Source: Streptomyces beigongshangae
GTDB lineage: Bacteria > Actinomycetota > Actinomycetes > Streptomycetales > Streptomycetaceae
NCBI RefSeq assembly: GCF_019710745.1
Contig: NZ_JAHKJW010000009.1
Span: 137,665 to 201,664 of the forward strand
Length of the DNA: 64,000 nucleotides
Direction of reading: 5' to 3'
In this document: one piece after another, positions 26,279 to 35,420 of the stretch
Layout of the letters: each line of letters starts with the position of its first letter
Position numbering within the stretch: position 1 is the first letter of the stretch
Notes under the pieces: generated by a model
Told to the model about the DNA's origin: nothing
Seen by the model: only the letters and a program-made list of their open reading frames with translations
Database searches by the model: none
Made by a program: the position numbers and the translations under genes

Positions 26279-27608
26279 CCTGCTCCCGCCCGCTCCCTCG
26301 GGGTCTTCCGGCCCCTCCGCGGTCTCCGCGGCCGACGCCTCCGTGCGCGAGCTGCTCGAACTCGACCGGCGGCACGTCTGGCATCCGTACGGCCCGATGC
26401 CCGGCCGGCAGGAACCGCTCGTCGTGGAGTCGGCGAGCGGGGTGCGGCTGCGGCCGGCCGGCGGGGGCGACGAGCTGATCGACGGCATGTCGTCCTGGTG
26501 GTCGGCGATCCACGGCTACCGCCACCCGGTCCTCGACGAGGCGGTCCGCGACCAGCTCGGGCGGATGAGCCACGTGATGTTCGGCGGGCTCACCCATGAG
26601 CCCGCCGTACGGCTGGCGAAGCGTCTCGTCGACATCTCGCCCGAGGGCCTCGAACACGTCTTCCTGGCCGACTCCGGGTCCGTGTCCGTCGAGGTCGCCG
26701 TCAAGATGTGCCTCCAGCACTGGCGTTCGCTCGGCCGTCCGGGCAAGCAGCGCCTGCTGACCTGGCGCGGCGGCTACCACGGCGACACCTGGCAGCCGAT
26801 GTCGGTGTGCGACCCCGAGGGCGGGATGCACGGACTGTGGCAGGGCGTGCTCCGGCGCCAGGTGTTCGCCGACCCGCCCCCGGCCGCGTACGAGGAGGCG
26901 TACGCCGACCGGCTGCGCTCGCTGGTCGAACGGCACGCGGACGAACTGGCCGCGGTGATCGTGGAGCCGGTGGTGCAGGGCGCGGGCGGGATGCGGTTCC
27001 ACTCCCCCGCGTACCTGCGGGTGCTGCGGGAGGCGTGCGACGCCCACGACGTGCTGCTCGTGTTCGACGAGATCGCGACGGGTTTCGGGCGGACCGGGAC
27101 GCTGTTCGCGGCGGAGCACGCGGGGGTGACACCGGATGTGATGTGCGTGGGCAAGGCGCTGACCGGCGGGTATCTGACGATGGCGGCGACGCTGTGCACC
27201 GCGCGGGTCGCGGACGGCATCTCGCGGGGCGAGGTGCCGGTCCTCGCCCACGGCCCGACCTTCATGGGCAACCCGCTCGCCGCCGCCGTGGCCTGCGCCT
27301 CGATCGACCTGCTCCTCGGCCAGGACTGGCGGGCGGAGGTCGAACGCCTCGAAACGGGTCTGCGGAGCGGTCTGGCACCGGCGGCCGGGCTGCCGGGGGT
27401 CCGGGACGTGCGCGTCCTCGGTGCCATCGGGGTGGTGCAGCTGGACCACGGCGTCGACATGGCGGCGGCGACCCGGGCGGCGGTGCGCGAGGGCGTGTGG
27501 CTGAGGCCGTTCCGGGACCTCGTGTACACGATGCCGCCGTACGTCACCGGGGACGACGACCTGGCCCGGATCACGGCGGCCGTGTGCGCGGCGGCGCGGG
27601 AGGGATGA
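26271..27608 (+). CDS. bioA: Adenosylmethionine-8-amino-7-oxononanoate aminotransferase
   Basis: 445 aa class III PLP aminotransferase that converts 8-amino-7-oxononanoate to 7,8-diaminopelargonate using SAM as amino donor. Diagnostic motifs are [11 protein letters not shown] near the N-terminus, [16 protein letters not shown], the cofactor Asp in [13 protein letters not shown] and the PLP lysine in [12 protein letters not shown]. The start overlaps bioB and bioD starts two bases after its stop, so bioB, bioA and bioD are one coupled operon. Confidence 0.95.
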   Translation: MPDLLPPAPSGSSGPSAVSAADASVRELLELDRRHVWHPYGPMPGRQEPLVVESASGVRLRPAGGGDELIDGMSSWWSAIHGYRHPVLDEAVRDQLGRMSHVMFGGLTHEPAVRLAKRLVDISPEGLEHVFLADSGSVSVEVAVKMCLQHWRSLGRPGKQRLLTWRGGYHGDTWQPMSVCDPEGGMHGLWQGVLRRQVFADPPPAAYEEAYADRLRSLVERHADELAAVIVEPVVQGAGGMRFHSPAYLRVLREACDAHDVLLVFDEIATGFGRTGTLFAAEHAGVTPDVMCVGKALTGGYLTMAATLCTARVADGISRGEVPVLAHGPTFMGNPLAAAVACASIDLLLGQDWRAEVERLETGLRSGLAPAAGLPGVRDVRVLGAIGVVQLDHGVDMAAATRAAVREGVWLRPFRDLVYTMPPYVTGDDDLARITAAVCAAAREG

Positions 27609-27609
27609 C

Positions 27610-28353
27610 ATGCCGGTACTGGTGATCACGGGGACGGGCACGGAGGTCGGCAAGACCCTCACGACCGCCGCCGTGGCCGCGGCGGCGGTCGCGGCGGGGC
27701 GGTCGGTGGCCGTGCTCAAGCCCGCGCAGACGGGCCTGCGGTCCGGGGAGCGCGGGGACGCCGACGAGGCGGCCCGGCTCTCGGGCGCGGTCACGGCGGT
27801 CGAACTCGCCCGCTATCCGGAGCCGCTGGCGCCGGCCACGGCGGCCCGGCGTGCCGGTCTCGCGCCGGTGCGGCCCGAGCAGGTGGCGCGGGCCGCGGAG
27901 AAGCTGGCCGCCGGGCACGACCTGGTGCTCGTGGAGGGCGCGGGCGGGCTGCTCGTACGGTTCGCCGACGAGGGCGGCACGCTCGCGGACGCGGCCCGGC
28001 TGCTGGACGCTCCGGTGCTGGTGGTCGCCTCCGCCGGACTCGGCACGCTCAACACGACGGAGCTGACCGCCCGCGAACTGCGGCTGCGGCGCCTGGACCT
28101 GCTGGGTGTCGTCGTGGGCAGCTGGCCGCACACCCCCGATCTGGCGGCGCGCTGCAACCTCGCGGACCTCCCGGCGGTGGCGGAGGCGCCCCTGCTGGGC
28201 GCGCTGCCCGAGGGGTCCGGCCGGCTGGAGGTCCCCGACTTCCGGGCACGGGCGGCCGGTTGGCTCGCGCCGGGGCTCGGCGGCACCTGGGACGCGCGCA
28301 CCTTCACCGCCGCGCACATCGCCCCGCGTCCTGTCCGGGGGCCGCGTCCCTGA
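27610..28353 (+). CDS. bioD: Dethiobiotin synthetase
   Basis: 247 aa. The Walker A-like loop GTGTEVGKT at the N-terminus, the conserved KPAQTG and VEGAGGLLVRF define BioD, which closes the ureido ring of dethiobiotin with ATP and CO2. The last 20 residues are a variable tail. It begins directly after bioA (one spacer base) and is the last biotin gene of the operon; the following methyltransferase starts 113 bases on. Confidence 0.94.
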   Translation: MPVLVITGTGTEVGKTLTTAAVAAAAVAAGRSVAVLKPAQTGLRSGERGDADEAARLSGAVTAVELARYPEPLAPATAARRAGLAPVRPEQVARAAEKLAAGHDLVLVEGAGGLLVRFADEGGTLADAARLLDAPVLVVASAGLGTLNTTELTARELRLRRLDLLGVVVGSWPHTPDLAARCNLADLPAVAEAPLLGALPEGSGRLEVPDFRARAAGWLAPGLGGTWDARTFTAAHIAPRPVRGPRP

Positions 28354-28465
28354 GGGAGGCGGGGGAAATCGGCGCGTCCCTCCGCGCCCGCACCGACGGG
28401 GAAGGGGTGAGGCCGCCCCTCCGGGGGGACAATCGGGGTGGGCCCACGCCCCAGGGGGAGGCATC

Positions 28466-29152
28466 ATGCGACCGCTCGGCTCGAAGAGCGCCAGGACCGG
28501 CGCGTTGTCCCCGGCGCCGGTGCACCATCCGCTGTTCGCCCGCTTCTACGCCCGGCTCAGCGTCGCGGCGGAGCCGGCCATCGGCGTCCACCGCGACGAA
28601 CTGCTCGCCGGGCTCTCCGGCCGGGTCATCGAGATCGGCGCGGGCAACGGGCTCAACTTCGCCCACTACCCGGGCACGGTCTCGGAGGTCGTCGCGATCG
28701 AGCCCGAGCGACGGCTGCGGCAGCTGGCCGTGACCGCGGCCCGGCGCTCCGAGGTGCCGGTCGACGTGGTGCCGGGGGTCGCGGAGGCGCTGCCGGTGAA
28801 GAGCGAGGCGTTCGACGGCGCCGTCGTGTCGCTGGTGCTGTGCAGTGTGCGGGACGTGCCGCGGGCCCTCGGCGAGATCCGCCGCGTCCTGCGACCGGGC
28901 GGTGAACTGCGCTTCTTCGAGCACGGCCGGGGCGGCGGCCGTGCGATGCGGGCCGGCCAGACCGCCCTGGACCGCACGGTGTGGCCGCTGCTGTTCGGCG
29001 GCTGCCACGTGGGCCGGGACCCGGTCGGCGCGATCCGGGACGCGGGATACGAACTGGGTCCCCACCGGCGGCTGTCGGTGCCCGACAGGGGTCCGCGGAC
29101 ACCGAGTTCGTACTGCGTGCTGGGCACCGCCCGGCGTCCGCCCGCCTCCTGA
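28466..29152 (+). CDS. Class I SAM-dependent methyltransferase
   Basis: 228 aa. Methyltransferase_11-type fold: motif I VIEIGAGNGLNF, acidic residue after strand 2 (VVAIEPERRL), motif IV region FDGAVVSLVLCSV and motif VI RVLRPGGELRFFEHG. The latter and the C-terminal YCVLGTAR are like UbiE/phospholipid methyltransferase-like proteins (METTL7-type). Substrate unknown. ATG 28466 has GGGGGAG five bases upstream. It follows the biotin genes but nothing shows a role in biotin synthesis; it is not a BioC by its neighbours or motifs. Confidence 0.85.
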   Translation: MRPLGSKSARTGALSPAPVHHPLFARFYARLSVAAEPAIGVHRDELLAGLSGRVIEIGAGNGLNFAHYPGTVSEVVAIEPERRLRQLAVTAARRSEVPVDVVPGVAEALPVKSEAFDGAVVSLVLCSVRDVPRALGEIRRVLRPGGELRFFEHGRGGGRAMRAGQTALDRTVWPLLFGGCHVGRDPVGAIRDAGYELGPHRRLSVPDRGPRTPSSYCVLGTARRPPAS

Positions 29153-29164
29153 GCCCCGGCACCC

Positions 29165-29698
29165 TCACCGGGTCCACCGGCGCAGCTCGCGCGCGATCTC
29201 GTGCACCGTCGCCCCGCCCGTCTTGACCAGCCTCGCCAGATCGCGGACCTGCTCGGGCGAGGTGACGACCTTCAGGCCGCCGGCGACGAGGTAGGCGTAC
29301 GCGACGGCCGTGGCGAACATCGCGTTCGAGCGTTCGAGCGCCGGGATGTGCAGCAGGAGCTGGAGCAGTGCGGCGGCACGGGTGTGCGGCGTGTCGTAGA
29401 CGGGGACGGCGAAGATCTCGGCGTCGTGCCGGGCGACGGCGGCGACGAGGGCGCCCCAGTCGGTGACCTGGGGGTCTCCGGGGGTCTTCTGCTCCGCGAC
29501 CATGAGAAGCCAGGCGAGGTCGATCCTGATGTTCCCCGATCCGCCGTCCCGGGGCCCGTCGTCCGGGGGCTCGCCGTCCGGGGGCTCGCCGTCCCGGGGT
29601 CCGTCGTCCGGTGACCCGGCGTTCCGGGGTCCGTCGTCCGGTGATCCGCCGTCCGAGGGCTCGTCGTCCGGGGGCTCGTTGTCCTGCGGTCCGTTCAA
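29165..29698 (-). CDS. Doc/Fic-like toxin with a repeat-encoded N-terminal extension
   Basis: 177 aa. Residues from about 57 (IRIDLAWLLMVAEQKTPG through RAAALLQLLLHIPALERSNAMF) match the actinobacterial toxin family related to Doc/Fic: a helical protein of about 125 residues. Residues 3-56 are an extra Pro/Asp/Gly-rich stretch built from PDDGPRD-like units. The start is TTG 29698, four bases after the antitoxin stop. Family members run M-N-I-R-I-D, while here M-N is followed by the repeats and then N-I-R-I-D, so the array seems to have been inserted at codon 2. True Doc transfers AMP or phosphate to EF-Tu; the HxFx-type catalytic motif of classical Fic is not evident here. Confidence 0.75.
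   Translation of the reverse strand: MNGPQDNEPPDDEPSDGGSPDDGPRNAGSPDDGPRDGEPPDGEPPDDGPRDGGSGNIRIDLAWLLMVAEQKTPGDPQVTDWGALVAAVARHDAEIFAVPVYDTPHTRAAALLQLLLHIPALERSNAMFATAVAYAYLVAGGLKVVTSPEQVRDLARLVKTGGATVHEIARELRRWTR
29536..29692 (-). repeat. Degenerate 15/27-base tandem repeats inside the toxin gene
   Basis: Units such as GTCCGGGGGCTCGCC and GTCCGGTGATCC-like variants recur about ten times in tandem on the plus strand and encode the PDDGPRD/EPPDG repeats of the toxin N-terminus. Confidence 0.8.
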
Positions 29699-29702
29699 GG
29701 GC

Positions 29703-29930
29703 TCAGCGACGACCTTCCCGGTCCGTGCCGAACTCCTCGGCGAAGACGGACTCGTACTGCTTCATGAAGTCGGCGGCGGCCTCGACGAAGGTGTGGCCGG
29801 CCTCCCCGGTGTCCTGCCGGACCAGTTCCTCGATGTAGCGGTTGACGCTCATCCCGCGCGCCAGGGCGCGTTCGCGCGCGGCCCGGGCGGTGCCCTCGTC
29901 CACGCGCACGTTCAGCTGGGTCTTCGCCAT
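29703..29930 (-). CDS. RHH-type antitoxin, partner of the Doc-like toxin
   Basis: 75 aa. Residues 1-45 (KTQLNVRVDEGTARAARERA, then GMSVNRYIEELVRQ) form a ribbon-helix-helix DNA-binding fold; the C-terminal 30 residues are acidic with a helix (FVEAAADFMKQYESVF) that would wrap the toxin. The toxin gene starts four bases after the stop. A perfect 7-bp inverted repeat lies just upstream of ATG 29930 and is the natural autorepression site. Confidence 0.88.
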   Translation of the reverse strand: MAKTQLNVRVDEGTARAARERALARGMSVNRYIEELVRQDTGEAGHTFVEAAADFMKQYESVFAEEFGTDREGRR

Positions 29931-29938
29931 GCTTCGAA

Positions 29939-29958
29939 GCTAGCGCCGAAACGCTAGC
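29939..29958. promoter_or_regulatory. Operator of the toxin-antitoxin pair
   Basis: GCTAGCG (29939-29945) and CGCTAGC (29952-29958) form a perfect inverted repeat with a six-base spacer, eight bases from the antitoxin start. Confidence 0.75.
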
Positions 29959-30126
29959 GGTGACAAGGAGGCCCCGGCGCCCGGGCCCTTAAGGGTGCCC
30001 CTTACATGGGCCCTGTCATCACCGACCTGCGACGGAGGGCACCCGGCACTTCGGAGGGATACCGGGTGTGCCCCGGATCACACTAGGCTCACCCGCGGAC
30101 ACCGGAGTCCGACCTAGGAGGCGGCC

Positions 30127-30990
30127 TTGTCCACAGCAGCGGAGCACGCCCTCGGGCACATGGGGGCCGGGGAGACAGCGGCCCGCGCCCGGGGTCTGAC
30201 GAAGGCGTACGGGTCGGGCGAGACGGCCGTGCTCGCCCTCGACTCGGTCGACGTGGACATCGCGCGCGGCCGCTTCACGGCCGTCATGGGCCCCTCGGGC
30301 TCCGGGAAGTCCACCCTGATGCACTGTCTGGCGGGGCTCGACAGCGTCTCGGCCGGACAGGTGTGGCTGGGTGACACCGAGATCACCGGGCTGAGGGAGC
30401 GCGAGCTGACCCGGTTGCGGCGGGACCGGATCGGTTTCATGTTCCAGTCGTTCAACCTGATCCCGACCCTGAACGCGGCGGAGAACATCACCCTGCCCAT
30501 GGACATCGCGGGCAAGAAGCCCGACGAGGAGTGGCTGGACCGGGTCATCGACCAGCTCGGCCTGCACGACCGCCTCAAGCACCGGCCCGCGCAGTTGTCC
30601 GGCGGGCAGCAGCAGCGGGTGGCCTGCGCGCGGGCGCTCGCCTCGCGCCCCGAGCTGATCTTCGCGGACGAGCCGACCGGCAACCTGGACTCGCGGGCCG
30701 GCCTGGAGGTCCTCGGCTTCCTGCGGGACGCCGTCGACGAGCTCAGACAGACCGTGGTCATGGTCACCCACGATCCGGGCGCGGCGGCCCACGCCGACCT
30801 GGTCCTCTTCCTCGGGGACGGGCGGATCGTGGACGAGATGGCCCGGCCCACCGCCGACGCGGTGCTGGAGCGGATGAAGAGGTTCGACACGATCCGCGGG
30901 ACGTTCGAGGACGGCACCGCCCTCGACGGCACGGGCGCCCCCGACCGGAAAGGCGTCCTCGACCAGGGCATCGCCCCCGACCGGGACTGA
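30127..30990 (+). CDS. ABC transporter ATPase, MacB/LolD type
   Basis: 287 aa. Walker A GPSGSGKST, the Q-loop FMFQSFNLIPTLNAAEN, signature LSGGQQQRVACARAL, Walker B LIFADEPTGNLDS and the H-loop VTHD identify the MacB/LolD/FtsE class that powers FtsX-like permeases. The C-terminal 45 residues extend beyond the fold. The start is TTG 30127 with AGGAGG five bases upstream. The permease gene begins 11 bases after the stop, so they form one exporter that works on substrates already at or outside the membrane. Confidence 0.93.
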   Translation: MSTAAEHALGHMGAGETAARARGLTKAYGSGETAVLALDSVDVDIARGRFTAVMGPSGSGKSTLMHCLAGLDSVSAGQVWLGDTEITGLRERELTRLRRDRIGFMFQSFNLIPTLNAAENITLPMDIAGKKPDEEWLDRVIDQLGLHDRLKHRPAQLSGGQQQRVACARALASRPELIFADEPTGNLDSRAGLEVLGFLRDAVDELRQTVVMVTHDPGAAAHADLVLFLGDGRIVDEMARPTADAVLERMKRFDTIRGTFEDGTALDGTGAPDRKGVLDQGIAPDRD

Positions 30991-31001
30991 GGCAGGCCGC
31001 T

Positions 31002-33569
31002 GTGCTGAAGGCGACACTCCGGAGTTTCCTCGCCCACAAGGGCCGGCTGCTGCTCTCGGCGCTGGCCGTCGTCCTGTCCGTGGCGTTCGTCGCGGGCAGT
31101 CTGATCTTCTCGGACACCGTCGGCCGTACGTTCGACCGGCTCTTCGCGTCCACCTCGGCCGACGTGACCGTGAGCCCGAAGGAGGATCTGGAGTCGCAAC
31201 TCCCCTCCGGGGCCGTGGCGACGGTGCCCACGAGCCTCGTGGACCGCATCGCGGGGATCGACGGGGCCGCCCTCGTCCGTCCGGACGTGTCCGTCGAGAA
31301 CGTCACCGTGGTCGACCGCGACAACGAGTCGGTGGGGCCGACCACGGGCGCGCCCACCATCGCCGCGGACTGGTACCCCACCGGCCGCAGCCCCGTGCGG
31401 CTGACCTCGGGACACGCCCCGCGCGGTCCCGGCGAGGTACTCCTCGACGCGGACACGGCCGACAAGAAGGACGTGGCCGTCGGCGACCCGCTGACCGTGA
31501 TCGCGCAGCCCGGTTCGTTCCGGGTGGAGGTCGTCGGCATAGCGACCTTCAGGACCACCAACCCGGGCGCCGCGCTCGTCTTCCTCGACCCGGCCGTCGC
31601 GGCGCAGCAGCTGCTGGGCCGGACCGGGGTCGCCACCAGCGTCGAGGTGGACGCCGCGCGAGGGGTGAGCGACGCGCAGCTCAAGCGGCGCATCGCCGAC
31701 GGGATCGGCTCCGGCGCCTACGAGCTGGAGACGGCGGACGAACAGGCCGAGACGGCCGCGTCCCAGCTCGGCGGGTTCCTCGACGTGATCAAGTACGTGA
31801 TGCTGGGCTTCGCGGGCATCGCGGTGCTCGTCGGGGTCTTCCTCATCGTCAACACCTTCTCCATGCTGATCGCCCAGCGCACGCGCGAACTGGGCCTGAT
31901 GCGCGCGATCGGCGCCGACCGGCGGCAGGTGCGCCGGTCCGTGCTCATCGAGGCGACCCTGCTGGGCCTGGTCGGTTCGACGTTCGGCCTGGCCACAGGG
32001 ATAGGGCTGGCGATCGGGCTGATCGAGCTCATGGGCGTCCTCGGCATGAACCTGGACTCCACCGAGATGGTCGTCGGATGGGGGACGCCCGTCGCGGCGT
32101 ACGTCGTCGGGGTGGGCGTCACCTTCGTCGCGGCGTACCTGCCGGCCCGCCGCGCCGCCGCGGTGTCGCCGATGGCCGCGCTGGCGGACGCCGAGATCGC
32201 CGGTGTGGGGCGGCCGTTGCGGACCCGCGCCGTCGTGGGGTCGGTCGTCGGCGCAGTGGGCGTCGCCGCGCTCGTGGGCTGCGCGACCGCGACGCGGACC
32301 TCGTCCGCCGCCTCCCTGCTGGGCCTCGGTGTCGTCCTCACCCTCGTCGCGACGGTGATCGCGGGACCGCTGCTGGTCCGCCCGGTGATCCGGGTCCTCG
32401 GCGGGGTCTTCCCCGCCCTGTTCGGGCCGGTCGGCCGGATGAGCCAGCGCAACGCCCTGCGCAACCCGCGCCGCACGGGTGCCACGGCGGCCGCCCTGAT
32501 GGTGGGGCTCGCCCTGGTGGGCGGGATGTCCGTGGCGAGCGCGTCCATGACCGCGTCCTTCGACCAGCAGATCGACAGGACGCTGGGTGCCGACTTCGTG
32601 GTGCAGAACGCCAACTTCATGCCGTTCCCGCAGGAGATCACCGAGAAGGTGGAGGCCACGGACGGCGCGGGACTCGTCGTCCGGCAGCGGTTCGCGCCGG
32701 TCGCCGTCCGGCTGCCGGACGGCGACCGCGTCGAGACGACCGCGGCGGGCTACGACCCGCGGCTGGACGACGTGGCCCGCGTCACCTACGCCGAGGGGGA
32801 CTCGGCCGCCGCGCTGGCGGACGGGAACATCGCCATGGACGCGGATTTCGCCGCGGACCACGGCGTACGGGTCGGCACCACGGTTCCCGTCGAGTTCCCC
32901 GGCGGGCGGAAGGCCGGGCTGAAGGTGGCGGCGCTGACCGACCAGGACACCGCGGAGGGCTTCGGGACGCAGGGCGGGCTCTTCCTCGGCTTCGCGACCG
33001 TCGCGAAGTACGTGCCGGACGGCCAGGACTCCGCGCTGTACGTGAACGCGGCCCCGGGCTCCTCCGACGCCGCCCTGCGCTCGAACCTGGACGAGGCGCT
33101 CGACCCGTACCCCCAGGTGCAGGTGCGCGACCTGGCCGACTACAAGAAGCTGGTCCACGACCAGATCGCCGTGCTGCTGTACCTGGTGTACGCCCTGCTG
33201 GGGCTCGCGATCGTCATCGCGGTGCTCGGTGTCGTCAACACGCTGGCCCTGTCGGTCGTGGAGCGCACCCGGGAGATCGGGCTGCTGCGCGCGATCGGGC
33301 TCGCGCGGCGCCAGCTGCGCCGGATGATCCGGCTGGAGTCGGTGGTGATCGCCGTGTTCGGCGCGGTCCTCGGGCTGGTGCTGGGGCTCGTGTGGGGCGT
33401 GTGCGTGCAGCAGGTCCTCGCCCTCCAGGGGATGACGGCGTTCGCGATCCCGTGGACCACTCTCGTCGCGGTCGTCGTGGGATCGGCGCTCGTGGGCATC
33501 GTGGCGGCACTGCTCCCGGCGCTGCGCGCGTCCCGCATGAACGTGCTGGCCGCGATCGCCCACGAGTGA
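31002..33569 (+). CDS. FtsX-family ABC transporter permease (two FtsX domains)
   Basis: 855 aa. The first helix (about residues 15-37) is followed by a large extracytoplasmic MacB-like region, a three-helix FtsX domain (about 265-400, with TRELGLMRAIGADRRQVRRS), a central pair of helices, a second extracytoplasmic region and a second FtsX domain ending at the C-terminus (TREIGLLRAIGLARRQLRRM). Such pairs act as mechanotransmitters that extrude lipoproteins, peptides or lipids rather than as classical pumps. The GTG start at 31002 is supported by the hydrophobic helix right behind it and by the short gap to the ATPase gene. Confidence 0.92.
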   Translation: MLKATLRSFLAHKGRLLLSALAVVLSVAFVAGSLIFSDTVGRTFDRLFASTSADVTVSPKEDLESQLPSGAVATVPTSLVDRIAGIDGAALVRPDVSVENVTVVDRDNESVGPTTGAPTIAADWYPTGRSPVRLTSGHAPRGPGEVLLDADTADKKDVAVGDPLTVIAQPGSFRVEVVGIATFRTTNPGAALVFLDPAVAAQQLLGRTGVATSVEVDAARGVSDAQLKRRIADGIGSGAYELETADEQAETAASQLGGFLDVIKYVMLGFAGIAVLVGVFLIVNTFSMLIAQRTRELGLMRAIGADRRQVRRSVLIEATLLGLVGSTFGLATGIGLAIGLIELMGVLGMNLDSTEMVVGWGTPVAAYVVGVGVTFVAAYLPARRAAAVSPMAALADAEIAGVGRPLRTRAVVGSVVGAVGVAALVGCATATRTSSAASLLGLGVVLTLVATVIAGPLLVRPVIRVLGGVFPALFGPVGRMSQRNALRNPRRTGATAAALMVGLALVGGMSVASASMTASFDQQIDRTLGADFVVQNANFMPFPQEITEKVEATDGAGLVVRQRFAPVAVRLPDGDRVETTAAGYDPRLDDVARVTYAEGDSAAALADGNIAMDADFAADHGVRVGTTVPVEFPGGRKAGLKVAALTDQDTAEGFGTQGGLFLGFATVAKYVPDGQDSALYVNAAPGSSDAALRSNLDEALDPYPQVQVRDLADYKKLVHDQIAVLLYLVYALLGLAIVIAVLGVVNTLALSVVERTREIGLLRAIGLARRQLRRMIRLESVVIAVFGAVLGLVLGLVWGVCVQQVLALQGMTAFAIPWTTLVAVVVGSALVGIVAALLPALRASRMNVLAAIAHE

Positions 33570-33597
33570 ACCGACCGGCTGCGCCCGTACGGGAACG

Positions 33598-33747
33598 GGT
33601 GCGGCGCGGGAGCGGTTCGTACGGCTCGGCGGGCGCCGCGCCGACGCGATGGTGCCGCAACACGACGAAACCGCGCACCATGCCTGGCGCGCGGCGGGGT
33701 ACGCGCCGGAAGAGCACCGGCGGCGTCGGGTCAAGCCGCTGGTCGAC
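33598..33747 (+). pseudogene. Remnant of a GNAT acetyltransferase C-terminus
   Basis: Translated in frame from 33598, this spacer reads like the last strand-helix-strand part of a GNAT enzyme: RERFVRLGGRRADAMV, then DETAHHAWRAAGY and RRVKPLV, the usual C-terminal run of actinobacterial GNATs. The N-terminal acetyl-CoA-binding part is missing and the frame then runs into simple repeats. It is best read as the surviving 3' end of a deleted gene inserted after the ABC permease. Confidence 0.6.
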
Positions 33748-33810
33748 CGACCGCAGCCGGGCCCGCCCCGGTCTCCTGATCCGAAGGACCAGATGACCCC
33801 CGTCCCCTGT

Positions 33811-33858
33811 CCCCCCGCCCCCGCCCCCGCCCCCGTTCCCGTTCCCGTTCCCGTTCCC
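33811..33858. repeat. Hexanucleotide microsatellite
   Basis: About four CCCCCG units are followed by four CCGTTC/TTCCCG units, a simple repeat with a clean switch of unit near 33836. It is in the spacer before the CNNM gene pair. Confidence 0.85.
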
Positions 33859-33980
33859 CAGGAAAGGTGTGAGCGTCCGACCATGGGCGAGCCCCCCGAC
33901 AGCCTCCGGCCCGGCGCCCCGCCGCGCCGACACCGCGCGCTTCTCCCGTACCTGTCCGATCATGGGACGGAGGTGACCCG

Positions 33981-35420
33981 ATGACCGAAGTGCTCCTCCT
34001 GGCCCTGGCGGTGCTGCTCTCGCTTGCCTGCGGCGCCTTCGTCGCGGCCGAGTTCTCGCTGACCACGGTCGAGCGCAACCAGCTGGAACGGGCTGCCGAA
34101 CGCGGCGAGGTCGGCGCGGCCGGCGCCCTCAAGGCCGTACGGAATCTCACCTTCCAGCTCTCCGGCGCCCAGCTCGGCATCACCGTGACCAACCTGGTCG
34201 TCGGCATGCTCGCCGAGCCGTCCGTCGCCGCGCTCATCTCCGGTCCCCTCGAAGCGACCGGGCTGCCGCGCTCGGCGACCTCGTCGGTCGCCCTGGTGAT
34301 CGGTACGGCCCTGTCGACGGTCTTCCTGATGGTCGTCGGCGAGCTGGTGCCCAAGAACTGGGCGATCTCCTCGCCGCTCGCCGTGGCCAAGCGGGTGGCG
34401 ACGCCGCAGCGCTGGTTCAGCGCGGTGTTCCGTCCGTTCATCTCCCATCTCAACAACACCGCCAACCGGGTCGTACGCCGCTTCGGCGTCGAGCCGGCCG
34501 AGGAGCTGGCCTCCGCGCGCGGACCGCAGGAACTGGTCGCGCTGGCCCGGCACTCCGCGAAACTGGGCGCCCTGGAACCGGACACCGCCGAGCTGTTCGT
34601 GCGCACGCTGAACCTCGCCGACCTCACCGCGGAGAACGTCATGACGCCGCGGGTCCAGGTCATCTCCCTCGACGTCCAGGCGACCTGCGAGGACGTGGCG
34701 AACGCGACCCGGGCGACCGGTCTCTCCCGCTTCCCCGTCCACCGCGGCACCCTCGACTCGGTGGTCGGGGTCGCGCACATCAAGGACGTCATCGGCGTAC
34801 CGGCCGACCGCAGGGCCCGTACGGCCGTGTCGCAGGTGATGCGCGAGCCCCTGCTCGTACCGGAGACGCTGACCGTGGACCGGCTGCTGGACCGGCTGTC
34901 CGGCAAGCGCACGATGGCCGTCGTCATCGACGAGTACGGCGGCACCGCCGGGGTCGCCACCCTGGAGGACATCGTCGAGGAGGTCGTCGGCGAGGTGCGC
35001 GACGAGCACGACCCGCACGAGACGCCCGATCTGGCCCCGGCCGGCCGGGACGAGGAGGGCCGCACGCTGTACTCGGCCGACGGCTCCCTGCGCATCGACC
35101 GGCTCGCCGGGGTCGGGCTGCGCGCGCCCGACGGGCCGTACGAGACGCTGGCGGGTCTCATCGCGACGGAGCTCGGGCGCATTCCCGCCGAGGCGGACAC
35201 GGTCGAGGTCGCCGGGTGGCGGCTGGACGTGGTGGACGCGACGGGCCGCCGGGCCGCACGGGTGCTCATGCATCCGCCGCCCCCCGGGGAAACCGAAGAG
35301 ACCGGACCCGAAGAGAAAGAAGAGAGAAAACAGAAAGAAGAGAGAAAACAGAAGGAACAGAAGGAACAGGAAGAAGAAGCGAAGGAAGACGCCGGAGCCG
35401 AGGGAGGGCGGAAGCGATGA
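33981..35420 (+). CDS. CNNM/HlyC-CorC family membrane protein, first of a pair
   Basis: 479 aa. An N-terminal CNNM (DUF21) domain with four hydrophobic segments (FVAAEFSLTTVERNQLE, VVGELVPKNWAI) is followed by two CBS domains (about residues 215-335; ENVMTPR, VVIDEYGGTAGVATLEDIVEE) and a CorC_HlyC domain (about 350-430). The family is linked to magnesium or cobalt transport and often annotated hemolysin. The C-terminus is an unusual Glu/Lys/Gln repeat of about 45 residues. ATG 33981 follows GGAGGTGA. The next gene overlaps by ATGA. Confidence 0.9.
   Translation: MTEVLLLALAVLLSLACGAFVAAEFSLTTVERNQLERAAERGEVGAAGALKAVRNLTFQLSGAQLGITVTNLVVGMLAEPSVAALISGPLEATGLPRSATSSVALVIGTALSTVFLMVVGELVPKNWAISSPLAVAKRVATPQRWFSAVFRPFISHLNNTANRVVRRFGVEPAEELASARGPQELVALARHSAKLGALEPDTAELFVRTLNLADLTAENVMTPRVQVISLDVQATCEDVANATRATGLSRFPVHRGTLDSVVGVAHIKDVIGVPADRRARTAVSQVMREPLLVPETLTVDRLLDRLSGKRTMAVVIDEYGGTAGVATLEDIVEEVVGEVRDEHDPHETPDLAPAGRDEEGRTLYSADGSLRIDRLAGVGLRAPDGPYETLAGLIATELGRIPAEADTVEVAGWRLDVVDATGRRAARVLMHPPPPGETEETGPEEKEERKQKEERKQKEQKEQEEEAKEDAGAEGGRKR
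35290..35396 (+). repeat. Polypurine A-rich tract encoding the EKQ tail
   Basis: About 105 bases are nearly all A and G, with units such as GAAAGAAGAGAGAAAACA repeated twice and then AAGGAACAG repeated. It is strikingly low in GC and purine-only compared with the surroundings, and encodes the charged C-terminus of the first CNNM protein. Confidence 0.85.

Noticed and set aside
29536..29692. CRISPR-like array
   Set aside because: Repeat units are about 15-27 bases, adjacent without spacers, and encode an in-frame protein segment.
30114..33884. Open frame of more than 1200 codons antisense to the FtsX permease
   Set aside because: Same kind of shadow; the sense strand has clear transporter motifs.
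33649..33984. A 111-codon gene overlapping the CNNM start
   Set aside because: Only its first third resembles a protein (end of a GNAT); the rest is simple-repeat translation. Treated as a remnant.
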